This document shows positions 18,795-27,605 of a stretch of 64,000 bases of DNA, in pieces. Within the stretch, counting starts at the first letter, position 1. The number at the start of each line of letters is the position of its first letter. The translations under genes and the position numbers were made by a program. A model generated the notes under the pieces. That model saw only the letters and a list, made by a program, of their open reading frames with translations, made no database searches and was not told where the DNA came from. Origin of the DNA: Bacillus sp. 165 (GTDB lineage: Bacteria > Bacillota > Bacilli > Bacillales > Bacillaceae_G); contig NZ_JAGHKQ010000006.1 of assembly GCF_017742235.1 (NCBI RefSeq), positions 1-64,000 on the forward strand, read 5' to 3'.

Positions 18795-19361
18795 TCACTC
18801 CTTTGCCACACCGTTTAAAATCATATCAATAAAAATATTCGCAAGCTCCTCTGCATTTACAGACCCGTTTGGATCAAACCACATATAGGTCCAATTACAC
18901 ATCCCTAATACTCCTAAAGCAACCATTTCCGAATGCAGTTCCTGCCGAAATTCTCCTTTTGCAATTCCCTTTTGTACAAGATCTTTAATTTCATCACGGA
19001 ATTGATCACGTTTTTTCAAAAGTTCCGGCAAGTTTTCCTTTGTCAAATTTTGCAGCTCTCGAAAAAAGACCCGAGCGCTCGCACCATTATTCTCAATGTT
19101 TTGCAGCAGCATTGTCACGACTTGATGAAGCTTTTCACTGTATGATGTTTCTAAATCCTTCATGATGCTTGTCTGCTGTTGCAAAATCCTGTCTATGAAG
19201 CGGTGATGAATTCCTAAAAGAAGCTCTTCTTTAGAAGTAAAATGATAATAAAATGCACCTTTTGTTACCCCAACAGAGTCCACAATGTGCTGAATGGATG
19301 TTTCTGCAAATCCTTGTTTTTCAAATAGCTCAATGCTTGCTTGGATAATTTTCTGCTTCAT
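18795..19361 (-). CDS. TetR-family regulator of the catabolic cluster
   Basis: A 188-residue TetR/AcrR-type repressor. The N-terminal helix-turn-helix (IIQASIELFEKQGFAETSIQHIVDSVGVTKGAFYYHF, residues 4-39) is textbook, and the remaining helices would form the ligand pocket, plausibly for an acyl-CoA. It starts 8 nt after the first dehydrogenase gene and ends against the kinase gene, so it is inside the operon it probably controls. The palindrome ACTAACCGGTTAGT before the first gene is the likely operator, giving autoregulation. FadR of B. subtilis is a functional analogue, but orthology is not shown. Confidence 0.9.
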   Translation of the reverse strand: MKQKIIQASIELFEKQGFAETSIQHIVDSVGVTKGAFYYHFTSKEELLLGIHHRFIDRILQQQTSIMKDLETSYSEKLHQVVTMLLQNIENNGASARVFFRELQNLTKENLPELLKKRDQFRDEIKDLVQKGIAKGEFRQELHSEMVALGVLGMCNWTYMWFDPNGSVNAEELANIFIDMILNGVAKE

Positions 19362-19369
19362 ATGTGCAC

Positions 19370-20605
19370 CTACTTGCTCAATTTGGCGTATTCTTTTTCT
19401 TTGTGATATGGGGCGAGCTCCATTTTCGCAATAGCTGCCTTATGAACTTCATCCGGGCCGTCAGCTAAACGCAGCGTTCTGGCATTTGCCCAATGTGCCG
19501 CAAGTGGGAAATCTTCACTTACTCCAGCTCCTCCTAAAGACTGAATCGCTCGATCTAATACTTTCAGAGCGACATTAGGAGCTACGACTTTAATCATTGC
19601 AATCTCCTTACGCGCTACTTTGTTGCCGACTGTATCCATCATATATGCAGCCTTTAATGTTAAAAGCCGTGCCTGTTCAATCTCTATTCGCGCTTCTGCA
19701 ATCCAGTCCTGTACTACACCTTGTTCTGCAATCATTTTGCCGAATGCGAAACGATTTACAACACGTTCACACATAATATCAAGAGCTCTCTCTGCAGCTC
19801 CAATCAAACGCATACAATGGTGGATACGTCCAGGTCCTAGGCGTCCTTGTGCAATCGCAAAACCCTTTCCCTCTTCCCAAATCATGTTTGATACCGGTAC
19901 TCGTACATTGTCAAACAATACTTCAGCATGACCGTGCGGTGCATGATCATATCCAAACACTGACAGAGTACGCAGCACTTTTACACCAGGTGTATTCATC
20001 GGCACAAGAATCATAGACTGCTGCTCATGCTTTGGAGCTGATGGATTCGTTTTCCCCATAAAAATAGCAATTTCACAGCGCGGGTCTCCTGCACCTGACG
20101 TCCACCATTTCCGTCCGTTAATTACATACTCGTTACCATCCCGCACAATCGAAGATTGAACATTTGTCGCATCAGAAGAAGCAACATCCGGCTCTGTCAT
20201 AGCAAAGCAAGAACGAATATCACCATCTAACAAAGGCTTCAGCCACCGTTCCTTTTGCTTTTCTGTTCCGTAACGCGCAAGCACCTCCATATTCCCTGTA
20301 TCAGGAGCAGCACAATTGAATACTTCAGGAGCAATAAAGGATCGGCCCATAATCTCACAAAGCGGTGCGTACTCAAGATTCGTTAACCCAGCTCCATATT
20401 CATTTTCCGGTAAAAATAAATTCCAAAGTCCCTCTTGCTTCGCTTTCTGCTTCATTTCCTCCATAATAGGTGGAATACACCATTGGTGCTCTGCGTCACG
20501 CAGTTGCTTATCATATACCTTTTCATTCGGGTACACAACTTCCTTCATAAACTGCTCCAATTGGTTTATTAGTTGTTGTACCTTTTCACTATAGGAAAAA
20601 TTCAT
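19370..20605 (-). CDS. ACAD10/11-type acyl-CoA dehydrogenase
   Basis: A 411-residue acyl-CoA dehydrogenase and first gene of the catabolic operon. It has the FAD/substrate segments [16 protein letters not shown] and [48 protein letters not shown] and a C-terminal [20 protein letters not shown]. Where ordinary dehydrogenases have EGT with a catalytic Glu, this one has ADGPDEVH with Asp, as in the ACAD10/11 and LvaC group. That group works with an APH-type kinase to remove a 4-hydroxy group from acyl-CoA, and such a kinase is encoded two genes on. The ATG follows AGAGGAGGTTTTAAC. Confidence 0.9.
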   Translation of the reverse strand: MNFSYSEKVQQLINQLEQFMKEVVYPNEKVYDKQLRDAEHQWCIPPIMEEMKQKAKQEGLWNLFLPENEYGAGLTNLEYAPLCEIMGRSFIAPEVFNCAAPDTGNMEVLARYGTEKQKERWLKPLLDGDIRSCFAMTEPDVASSDATNVQSSIVRDGNEYVINGRKWWTSGAGDPRCEIAIFMGKTNPSAPKHEQQSMILVPMNTPGVKVLRTLSVFGYDHAPHGHAEVLFDNVRVPVSNMIWEEGKGFAIAQGRLGPGRIHHCMRLIGAAERALDIMCERVVNRFAFGKMIAEQGVVQDWIAEARIEIEQARLLTLKAAYMMDTVGNKVARKEIAMIKVVAPNVALKVLDRAIQSLGGAGVSEDFPLAAHWANARTLRLADGPDEVHKAAIAKMELAPYHKEKEYAKLSK

Positions 20606-20622
20606 GTTAAAACCTCCTCTTA

Positions 20623-20636
20623 ACTAACCGGTTAGT
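20623..20636. promoter_or_regulatory. TetR-type operator palindrome
   Basis: ACTAACCGGTTAGT is a perfect 14-bp palindrome, a shape common for TetR-family operators. It lies just ahead of the ribosome site of the first cluster gene and I saw no second copy in the window. A TACTAA -10-like hexamer with TTAAAG 17 nt upstream overlaps its edge, so binding would block transcription. Confidence 0.65.
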
Positions 20637-20689
20637 ATGTTTACGATTAAATATCTTTAATATTCGTTATCATTTTTATCTATACCTTT

Positions 20690-20704
20690 TTATTTCTGAA
20701 AATT
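20690..20704 (-). promoter_or_regulatory. Possible CodY box
   Basis: The minus strand reads AATTTTCAGAAATAA, matching 12 of 15 positions of the CodY consensus AATTTTCWGAAAATT. It lies about 85 nt upstream of the catabolic operon. Three mismatches are at the limit of useful sites and such matches arise by chance in A/T-rich DNA. No other gene-like content is visible in the 311-nt interval 20606-20916 apart from the operator and the rnhB terminator. Confidence 0.3.
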
Positions 20705-20760
20705 CAGATATTTTATTTCGCATTTTTTGTCATTTACATTTACAAATTAAAATAATGAAC

Positions 20761-20807
20761 AAAAAAAATGCTCAGCCCCAGCATTCTGTACTAATGGGGG
20801 CTGAACA
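20761..20807 (-). terminator. rnhB terminator
   Basis: An 11-bp stem with one mismatch (TGCTCAGCCCC/GGGGCTGAACA) is followed on the minus strand by eight T. It lies about 110 nt beyond the rnhB stop and isolates the ribosomal/targeting genes from the catabolic cluster. Confidence 0.85.
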
Positions 20808-20916
20808 TTCCTGTTCATAACTTTAATCTTACAGTTATAAGGATATAGAAGTATTAGAGCAAAATAAACTAAAGCTTCCATCAAGGAGAAATGATTTCCA
20901 AAAAACGGTTTCAATA

Positions 20917-21687
20917 TCAGAATTGTGTATTCTTTATTGGAGCAAATGTTTTTCGATGTTCACGTAAAACACCTTGGGTTCGAATGGCTTCTATATGCTC
21001 CTTTGTCCCATAACCCATATGCTTCTCAAACCCATACATCGGGTACATTTCTCCTAAATCTTTCATCATACGATCTCTAGTCACTTTTGCAACGACAGAA
21101 GCAGCAGAAATAGATATACTTTTCGCATCTCCTTTTATGATTGAGGTTTGAGCAATAGCTAGCGGTAGCTCCATCGCATCAATGAGGAGATGTTGAGGTT
21201 GCGGAGACAAGTCGGCAATTGCTGTGAGCATGGCTCGCTTTGTTGCTTGATATATATTAATCTCATCAATAACTTCTGCCTCGATAACTCCTATTCCAAC
21301 AGCAACAGCCTCCTTTACAATCGTGTTATAATATTGTTCACGTTTCGCTTCGCTTAGCTTTTTTGAATCATTGAGGCCTGCTAAATAAAATCCTTCCGGT
21401 AAAATAACTGCTGCAGCCACGACTGGTCCAGCTAACGGTCCTCGTCCCACCTCATCTACTCCAGCAATAAACTTCACTCCTTTATCACGCAATGCCTGTT
21501 CATATTCTGACATTTGGTGAAATAACTCTCGTTCTCTTGCTTCCACCTCTTGTCTTTTGTACCACTGTGCAATCAGCTTTTGAATACCTTTTCTCTCATC
21601 TTGCAGCAATTCTATAAATACAGGGTCCATTTCACTATTAATTCCCTGCAGCAACTGTGCTGCTTCCTTCATTGTCCGTTTCGACAC
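20917..21687 (-). CDS. rnhB: Ribonuclease HII
   Basis: RNase HII removes RNA from RNA-DNA hybrids and initiates excision of single ribonucleotides. The 256-residue protein has the N-terminal helical extension of Bacillus RnhB and the catalytic core [16 protein letters not shown] (Asp78, Glu79), [10 protein letters not shown] and LLIDAMELP, with [14 protein letters not shown] and the GYGTKEH box. The frame extends twelve codons upstream, but AGGAGG sits nine nt before the GTG at 21687, which I take as the start. A terminator-like hairpin just precedes that ribosome site, separating it from rbgA. Confidence 0.94.
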   Translation of the reverse strand: MSKRTMKEAAQLLQGINSEMDPVFIELLQDERKGIQKLIAQWYKRQEVEARERELFHQMSEYEQALRDKGVKFIAGVDEVGRGPLAGPVVAAAVILPEGFYLAGLNDSKKLSEAKREQYYNTIVKEAVAVGIGVIEAEVIDEINIYQATKRAMLTAIADLSPQPQHLLIDAMELPLAIAQTSIIKGDAKSISISAASVVAKVTRDRMMKDLGEMYPMYGFEKHMGYGTKEHIEAIRTQGVLREHRKTFAPIKNTQF

Positions 21688-21712
21688 TACATTTCTCCTC
21701 CTAATAAAGAAA

Positions 21713-21731
21713 AGCTCCAGCAACTGGAGCT
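21713..21731 (-). terminator. Short hairpin between rbgA and rnhB
   Basis: AGCTCCAG/CTGGAGCT with a 3-nt loop is followed on the minus strand by TTTTCTTT. It is likely a partial terminator that lowers rnhB expression relative to rbgA. Confidence 0.6.
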
Positions 21732-21763
21732 CCTTAATATTTTTTAATAGACGGCTAACATAG

Positions 21764-22636
21764 TTAGACCGTTTCTTCTAATGCAGCAACTTCATCAGGT
21801 TGTTCCAGTGTAATCCGGCCCAGCTTTCCTGCGCGTAGTTCACGAAGAACAAGCTCTGCTGTTTTGTCGTAATCCACTAGTCCGCCACCTAGAAGACAGC
21901 CTCTTCTTTTCCCAATTTCATCAAACAATTCAACAATATCCTGAGGAATTTCAGACAAATTGTATCGGTCTTTTAAGCGTTCAGGGTAGTGTTCTCCTAA
22001 AAAACGAAGTGCGTATACAGCTACTTCTTGCAAGTTCAAAATAGAATCTTTAATTGCACCGCTTGCAGCAAGACGAAGGCCAACTTGTTGGTCTTCGAAT
22101 TTAGGCCATAGAATTCCCGGTGTATCAAGAAGCTCTAGCTCCTTGCCAACTTTGATCCATTGCTGTGCTGTTGTCACCCCAGGTCTATCCCCAGTTTTAG
22201 CAATATTCTTTTTAACAAGCTTATTGATTAACGTAGACTTTCCTACGTTTGGTATACCGACAATTAATGCACGGATGGCACGAGGCTTTATTCCCTTAGC
22301 TATCATCTTATCAAACTTTTCTTTTACTAGCACCTTACATGCTGCTGTAATTTCCTTCATACCCTGTCCAGCCTGTGCATTAATGGAAATTGCTTTATGT
22401 CCTTTTTCTTCAAAGTAAGCAATCCATTTTTTCGTTGCTGTATCGTCTGCCATATCCGCTTTATTTAGCACAACTAAACGTGGCTTATGACTAATGATTT
22501 CATCAATCATCGGATTTCGTGAAGAAGCTGGCAACCGAGCATCGACCAGCTCAATTACCACATCAATTAATTTTAATTTCTCCGTTACTTGGCGTCTCGC
22601 CTTTGCCATATGGCCTGGGAACCATTGTATCGTCAT
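21764..22636 (-). CDS. rbgA: 50S assembly GTPase RbgA (YlqF)
   Basis: RbgA is an essential GTPase for late 50S subunit maturation. The 290-residue protein has the circularly permuted order of G motifs: G4 VVLNKADMA first, then the P-loop [14 protein letters not shown] and G3 DTPGILWP. The N-terminal [15 protein letters not shown] is the family signature, and its histidine contributes to catalysis. The frame is open 19 codons further upstream into lepB, but [10 protein letters not shown] is the conserved start. It follows the signal peptidase gene by 14 nt. Confidence 0.96.
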   Translation of the reverse strand: MTIQWFPGHMAKARRQVTEKLKLIDVVIELVDARLPASSRNPMIDEIISHKPRLVVLNKADMADDTATKKWIAYFEEKGHKAISINAQAGQGMKEITAACKVLVKEKFDKMIAKGIKPRAIRALIVGIPNVGKSTLINKLVKKNIAKTGDRPGVTTAQQWIKVGKELELLDTPGILWPKFEDQQVGLRLAASGAIKDSILNLQEVAVYALRFLGEHYPERLKDRYNLSEIPQDIVELFDEIGKRRGCLLGGGLVDYDKTAELVLRELRAGKLGRITLEQPDEVAALEETV

Positions 22637-22650
22637 GCTGTCACCTTCTT

Positions 22651-23211
22651 TTATTGTGGTTTTTTGATCATATGTATATCTTCCATCGGCCAATATACGA
22701 AATTCGCTTTACCGATTACATCCTTAATCGATACTGCACCAATCGTACGACTGTCCTTACTGTAGCGACGATTGTCTCCTAATACAAATAGCTTTCCTTT
22801 TGGCACTGTTTTTTCTCCTGTAATTTCTTCCAGCGTAAAATCATATGTTAGCGGGCCATCTGTTGCTTCTTTCTTATATTGATCCAAATACGACTCTTTA
22901 TAAGGCTTGCCATTCACATAAAGAACGTCATTTTTGTATTCAATATGATCACCTGGAAGACCTATAACGCGTTTAATATAGTCTTTCTCTTCTGTTGCTT
23001 TAAATACAATAATATCAAAGCGTTGCGGTTCACCAACTTTATAGCCAATTTTATTCACTATCATGCGATTTTGATCATGCAGCGTAGGCATCATCGATAC
23101 ACCATCTACTAATATTGGTGCAAATAAAAAGTAGCGAATCACTACAGCTAGTCCAATTGCTATCAATACCGCTTTAATCCATTCCCATGTTTGACTTTTT
23201 TGTTCTGCCAC
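22651..23211 (-). CDS. lepB: Type I signal peptidase
   Basis: It cleaves signal peptides from secreted preproteins at the outer face of the membrane. The 186-residue protein has one N-terminal membrane segment (about 12-31, [20 protein letters not shown]) and the catalytic dyad Ser39 (DGVSMMPTL) and Lys80 ([12 protein letters not shown]). The C-terminal [11 protein letters not shown] box is also present. The start is GTG, placed by AGGGGACGAAAA. An extended -10 promoter lies directly upstream, after the rplS terminator. The position between rplS and rbgA matches the B. cereus group arrangement. Confidence 0.95.
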   Translation of the reverse strand: MAEQKSQTWEWIKAVLIAIGLAVVIRYFLFAPILVDGVSMMPTLHDQNRMIVNKIGYKVGEPQRFDIIVFKATEEKDYIKRVIGLPGDHIEYKNDVLYVNGKPYKESYLDQYKKEATDGPLTYDFTLEEITGEKTVPKGKLFVLGDNRRYSKDSRTIGAVSIKDVIGKANFVYWPMEDIHMIKKPQ

Positions 23212-23252
23212 TTTTCGTCCCCTCCAGAAATTCGGAATGCTCTATATAAGCT

Positions 23253-23281
23253 ATTATATCAAAAATGAAATAAAAGTGGAA
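23253..23281 (-). promoter_or_regulatory. Promoter of lepB-rbgA
   Basis: A perfect TATAAT with an upstream TG (extended -10, TGATATAAT) lies 17 nt after a weak TTCCAC -35. It is just downstream of the rplS terminator and about 40 nt before the lepB start. Confidence 0.65.
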
Positions 23282-23285
23282 AAAA

Positions 23286-23309
23286 GGGAGCTTGTATCCA
23301 CAAGCTCCC
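23286..23309 (-). terminator. rplS terminator
   Basis: A 10-bp perfect stem (GGGAGCTTGT/ACAAGCTCCC) with a 4-nt loop, followed by TTTTTT on the minus strand. It ends the rpsP-to-rplS transcript. Confidence 0.9.
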
Positions 23310-23318
23310 GTCTTTTCA

Positions 23319-23752
<434 letters not shown>

Positions 23753-23758
23753 AGTGTT

Positions 23759-23787
23759 ATAATAGCACATTCTAAGAATCGTTGCAA
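23759..23787 (-). promoter_or_regulatory. Promoter of rplS
   Basis: TTGCAA (-35) and TATTAT (-10) are separated by 17 nt on the minus strand, about 100 nt before the rplS start. Confidence 0.6.
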
Positions 23788-23826
23788 TAGCCTGCACGCA
23801 AGAAATTTATTTACTGTTAAGGTTTT

Positions 23827-24561
23827 TTACTTGTCTTCTTTGAACTCTTCCATCCACTGCTGTTCTTTCTTGTTTAATTCTCGATTTTCTAATAAATCTG
23901 GGCGGCGAGTATATGTGCGCCGCAACGATTCTTTATGGCGCCATTCCTCAATAAGTTTATGGTTCCCTGATATTAAAACATCTGGCACCTTCATATCTCG
24001 AAATACAGCCGGCCTTGTATAATGGGGATGCTCTAACAAACCTGTACTAAATGAATCTTGCAGGTGGGATTCCTCTTTCCCTAAAACATCTGGCAACAGC
24101 CTGACAACACTGTCAGTAACAACCATAGCAGCCAGCTCTCCGCCTGTCAGTACGTAATCACCTATGGAAATTTCGTCCGTTCCTAAATACTCACGAATTC
24201 TCTCATCGTATCCTTCATAATGACCACATACTAAGATGAGATGCTCTTCTTGGGATAATTCCTCTGCCTTACTTTGTGTAAACCGCTCTCCTTGCGGACA
24301 CATTAAAATAACTCGCGGCTTTTTAACTGACTGAGACGTCAAGGTTTCCACCGCATGAAATATCGGCTGAGGGGCCAGTACCATGCCTGCACCGCCCCCA
24401 TAAGGATAATCATCTACACTTCCATGCTTATTTTCGGAATACTCCCGAAAATTTATAACATTCAATTGTACCGCATTTTTGTCTTGCGCTTTTTTTAATA
24501 TAGAGGAGCCGAATACTCCGGAAAACATTTCCGGAAATAATGTCAAAATATCAATTTTCAT
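23827..24561 (-). CDS. trmD: tRNA (guanine-N1)-methyltransferase TrmD
   Basis: TrmD methylates G37 next to the anticodon and so prevents +1 frameshifting. The 244-residue SPOUT enzyme shows [25 protein letters not shown] and the deep trefoil-knot SAM site [23 protein letters not shown], followed by the C-terminal [10 protein letters not shown] segment. Its start overlaps the rimM stop by one base (TAATG). Typical in length and context. Confidence 0.98.
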   Translation of the reverse strand: MKIDILTLFPEMFSGVFGSSILKKAQDKNAVQLNVINFREYSENKHGSVDDYPYGGGAGMVLAPQPIFHAVETLTSQSVKKPRVILMCPQGERFTQSKAEELSQEEHLILVCGHYEGYDERIREYLGTDEISIGDYVLTGGELAAMVVTDSVVRLLPDVLGKEESHLQDSFSTGLLEHPHYTRPAVFRDMKVPDVLISGNHKLIEEWRHKESLRRTYTRRPDLLENRELNKKEQQWMEEFKEDK

Positions 24562-25076
24562 TATAACAGCCCTTCCATCGGAAAAATGGTGACCCTCTTT
24601 TGTTCAGTATCCACCTTTAAAACAATTTCTTCAATATAAGGAATTAGTATATCTTTTCCGTGCTTCCCTTTTACTACCCATACATCGTTCGCACCTGGAG
24701 AAAGAATTTCCGTAATAGTACCCATTTCTTGACCATCTTCTGATACTACTAAACAACCAATGATTTCATGGTAATAATACTCTCCTTCTGGAAGCTCACC
24801 AAGCTGCTCCTCAGGCACCTTTAGCAAAGTGCCCTTAAACTGTTCTACTTGGTTTACATCGTGATAGCCTTCAAACGTTAACAAATCAAAGGATTTATGA
24901 GTACGATGTGAAGCTACAACTACCTTGATTGGATCCTGGCTTTTTTCTTTCCAAAGATATAAAGTGTTCCCTACTTTGTAGCGCTCTTCAGGGAAATCCG
25001 TGCGGGAAACTACGCGAAGTTCACCCTTAATACCGTGAGTGTTCACAATCTTGCCCACATTAAACCATTTTGTCAT
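24561..25076 (-). CDS. rimM: 16S rRNA processing factor RimM
   Basis: RimM helps mature the 30S head by binding uS19. The 171-residue protein has the N-terminal RimM beta-barrel ([18 protein letters not shown]) and the C-terminal PRC-barrel domain ([30 protein letters not shown]). It belongs to the rpsP-khpA-rimM-trmD-rplS cluster. A hairpin separates it from khpA. Confidence 0.96.
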   Translation of the reverse strand: MTKWFNVGKIVNTHGIKGELRVVSRTDFPEERYKVGNTLYLWKEKSQDPIKVVVASHRTHKSFDLLTFEGYHDVNQVEQFKGTLLKVPEEQLGELPEGEYYYHEIIGCLVVSEDGQEMGTITEILSPGANDVWVVKGKHGKDILIPYIEEIVLKVDTEQKRVTIFPMEGLL

Positions 25077-25136
25077 ATATGCTCACTCCTGTACTTGATA
25101 TGTAATTAGCTTTTCCAATCGCAACCCTCTATAACA

Positions 25137-25168
25137 AAAAAGGGAGAGGAATCATCCTCGCCCTTTTT
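25137..25168 (-). terminator. Partial terminator between khpA and rimM
   Basis: AAAAAGGG-GAGGA pairs with TCCTC-CCCTTTTT (one internal mismatch) around a 4-nt loop and is followed by a T-run on the minus strand. It lies where B. subtilis carries ylqD, which is absent here, and probably lowers read-through into rimM. Confidence 0.7.
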
Positions 25169-25171
25169 GTG

Positions 25172-25399
25172 TTATTGAATTTCAAGACTAATCTTTTGAT
25201 TCAAACGATGTCCCGCTGCGTATACAACGGTTCGAATTGCTTTAGCAATTCGTCCTTGCTTCCCAATCACTTTTCCAACATCCTCTGGATGTACAGTTAA
25301 ACGGTAAGCGATATCTCCGTTTTTTGATGTTTCGGTAACCACCACATCTTCAGGATGATCCACAAGGGCTTTGACAACAGTTTCGATTAACCCTATCAT
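25172..25399 (-). CDS. khpA: KH-domain RNA-binding protein KhpA (YlqC)
   Basis: A 75-residue single type-II KH domain protein. The RNA-gripping GxxG loop is GKQG within DVGKVIGKQGRIAKAIRTVV. In other Firmicutes KhpA pairs with KhpB/Jag and affects cell division and RNA metabolism. It lies 14 nt after rpsP. Identification is clear; its target in this organism is unknown. Confidence 0.93.
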   Translation of the reverse strand: MIGLIETVVKALVDHPEDVVVTETSKNGDIAYRLTVHPEDVGKVIGKQGRIAKAIRTVVYAAGHRLNQKISLEIQ

Positions 25400-25413
25400 A
25401 GGATTCCTCTAAC

Positions 25414-25686
25414 TTATTTGCCTTGTTTTGCTAAATGGAACTTCTCTAAAATACCTTGCTTAGAGAATAGGTTACGTACTGTGTCAGATGGCTTCGCGCC
25501 GTTTTGTAACCATTTTAATGCTGCTGTTTCGTCAATTTTGATTTCAGCTGGTTGAGCAACTGGATTGTAGTATCCAATTTCCTCAATGAAACGTCCGTCA
25601 CGTGGAGAACGAGAATCAGCAACTACTACACGATAGAAAGGAGATTTTTTAGCTCCCATGCGTTTTAAACGAATTTTTACTGCCAT
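25414..25686 (-). CDS. rpsP: Ribosomal protein bS16
   Basis: A 90-residue 30S protein with the invariant start [30 protein letters not shown] and the segment [18 protein letters not shown]. It begins the rpsP-khpA-rimM-trmD-rplS set. The 104 nt to the ffh stop contain no gene and no clear terminator. Confidence 0.98.
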   Translation of the reverse strand: MAVKIRLKRMGAKKSPFYRVVVADSRSPRDGRFIEEIGYYNPVAQPAEIKIDETAALKWLQNGAKPSDTVRNLFSKQGILEKFHLAKQGK

Positions 25687-25790
25687 TTATAAAGCACCTC
25701 CGAATTTGTTTCACACAGATAATAATATTATCAAAAAGGAACACTCTTTGTAAAGTATAATTTCTTAACAGAGCATTTCTTTTTTTTCCC

Positions 25791-27140
25791 TTAAAAAGGA
25801 AACTTAAAGCCTCCAAAACCGCCCTTTTTCTTACCTTTTTGCATATTAGTCATAGACTTCATCATTTTCTTCATATCTTCGAATTGTTTAAGCAGACGGT
25901 TGACCTCTTGAACAGTGGTTCCGCTACCTTTAGCAATTCGCTTGCGGCGGCTTGCATTGATCACTTCAGGATGTTCTTTCTCATCCTTTGTCATGGAACG
26001 AATAATCGCCTCGACATGACCGATTTGCTTTTCATCTACTTGGACATTTTTCAGACCCTTGATTTTGTTTGCCCCTGGAAGCATATTTAAAATCTCATCC
26101 AAAGGACCGAGCTGACGCACTTGTCCTAATTGCTCTAAAAAGTCATCAAGCGTAAATGACAATGTACGCATCTTTTGCTCAAGCTCTTTTGCTTTTTCTT
26201 CGTCAACCGCTGCTTGAGCTTTTTCAATAAGAGTCAGCACATCTCCCATACCTAAAATACGAGACGCCATACGCTCCGGATGGAACGGTTCGAGCGCATC
26301 CAGCTTTTCACCTAAACCGACAAATTTAATCGGAGTGTTGGTTACTGCTTTAATGGATAACGCAGCTCCTCCTCGAGTATCGCCATCAAGCTTCGTAAGT
26401 ACAACGCCTGTCAAACCTAATTGATCATGAAAGCTTTGCGCAACGTTTACAGCATCCTGCCCTGTCATTGCATCAACAACAAGAAAAATCTCATCAGGCT
26501 TTGTAATCTCTTTTACTTGTTCCAGCTCTTCCATCAACTGTTCATCAATATGAAGGCGGCCCGCTGTATCGATGAGAACATAATCATGATGCTCTTCCTT
26601 TGCTTTTGCAATGGCTTGCTTTGCAATCTCAACTGGACTTACCTTATCCCCTAAAGAGAATACAGGCATGTTGATCTGCTTTCCAAGCGTTTCAAGCTGC
26701 TGAATTGCAGCCGGACGATAAATGTCTGCCGCTACAAGAAGCGGGTTACGATTGTACTTCTTTCGAAGTAAATTAGCCAGCTTTCCTGTAGTTGTCGTTT
26801 TACCGGCACCTTGCAGTCCTACCATCATAATGACAGTCGGCGGGCGATTAGACACAGCAATTTTGCTTTGTTCTCCGCCCATAAGCTGAGTAAGCTCCTC
26901 CTGGACCACTTTTATAATCTGTTGGCCTGGAGTCAAGCTTTTCATTACTTCTTGTCCGACTGCACGTTCAGATACACGTTTTACAAAGTCTTTTACAACT
27001 TTGAAGTTCACGTCTGCCTCAAGCAACGCAAGTCGCACTTCACGCATCATTTCTTTTACATCCGCTTCATTCACTTTCCCTTTTCCACGGATTTTTTGCA
27101 TCGTCTGTTGAAGTCGGTCGGCTAATCCTTCAAATGCCAT
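25791..27140 (-). CDS. ffh: Signal recognition particle GTPase Ffh
   Basis: Ffh binds signal sequences of nascent membrane and secreted proteins together with 4.5S RNA and docks with FtsY. The 449-residue protein has the N domain (1-95), the G domain with VGLQGAGKTTTTGKLA (108-123), DTAGRL and TKLDGDTRGGA, and the methionine-rich M domain with SRRKRIAKGSGTTVQEVNRLLKQF, ending in a glycine/lysine tail. It follows ylxM by 13 nt as in Bacillus. Confidence 0.98.
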   Translation of the reverse strand: MAFEGLADRLQQTMQKIRGKGKVNEADVKEMMREVRLALLEADVNFKVVKDFVKRVSERAVGQEVMKSLTPGQQIIKVVQEELTQLMGGEQSKIAVSNRPPTVIMMVGLQGAGKTTTTGKLANLLRKKYNRNPLLVAADIYRPAAIQQLETLGKQINMPVFSLGDKVSPVEIAKQAIAKAKEEHHDYVLIDTAGRLHIDEQLMEELEQVKEITKPDEIFLVVDAMTGQDAVNVAQSFHDQLGLTGVVLTKLDGDTRGGAALSIKAVTNTPIKFVGLGEKLDALEPFHPERMASRILGMGDVLTLIEKAQAAVDEEKAKELEQKMRTLSFTLDDFLEQLGQVRQLGPLDEILNMLPGANKIKGLKNVQVDEKQIGHVEAIIRSMTKDEKEHPEVINASRRKRIAKGSGTTVQEVNRLLKQFEDMKKMMKSMTNMQKGKKKGGFGGFKFPF

Positions 27141-27153
27141 ACTTGCCGTCCTC

Positions 27154-27483
27154 CTAATCTAATTTTTCAATTGCTTCTACAACTTGCTCCACTTCTTCAC
27201 TTAAAGACTCGTTTCCGAGCAATTCTTTCAATCGGTGAACAAGCTGCTGACGCTCTTGAAACTTATTAAACAGCAACAACTTTTCTTCATATTCTTCAAG
27301 CATTGCTTCTGTTCGCTTAATATTATCATAAACGGCTTGACGACTTATTTCAAATTCTTCAGCAATTTCACCGAGGGAATAGTCGTCCAAATAATACAGC
27401 GACATATAGTTCCGTTGCTTGGGGGTTAACAGCGATTGATAAAAATCAAACAAATAATTCATTCTTGTTGTTTTTTCAAGCAT
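27154..27483 (-). CDS. ylxM: YlxM, helix-turn-helix SRP-associated protein
   Basis: A 109-residue protein with a sigma-70 region-4-like helix-turn-helix ([41 protein letters not shown]). YlxM homologues modulate the SRP pathway in streptococci and staphylococci. It heads the ylxM-ffh operon, and a good sigma-A-type promoter lies about 45 nt upstream. The C-terminal half is charged coiled helix. The molecular role here is inferred from the family. Confidence 0.9.
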   Translation of the reverse strand: MLEKTTRMNYLFDFYQSLLTPKQRNYMSLYYLDDYSLGEIAEEFEISRQAVYDNIKRTEAMLEEYEEKLLLFNKFQERQQLVHRLKELLGNESLSEEVEQVVEAIEKLD

Positions 27484-27525
27484 GCTTTCACATCCCCTTG
27501 TTAAGTGAATTGCCTTTACAACAAC

Positions 27526-27554
27526 AGTTTACATTGTTGGATATTAGGTGTCAA
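27526..27554 (-). promoter_or_regulatory. Promoter of ylxM-ffh
   Basis: Consensus TTGACA and TAAACT with an exact 17-nt spacer on the minus strand, between ftsY and ylxM. Confidence 0.7.
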
Positions 27555-27605
27555 GTTTTTTTCTTTACTGATAAATTTTTCAATGTACTAACCATGCAGT
27601 TGTTC

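Noticed and set aside
10864..20605. Genomic island with integrase or direct-repeat borders
   Set aside because: I looked for flanking direct repeats, tRNA genes or transposase remnants at both edges and saw none; ordinary gene replacement at a synteny break is enough.
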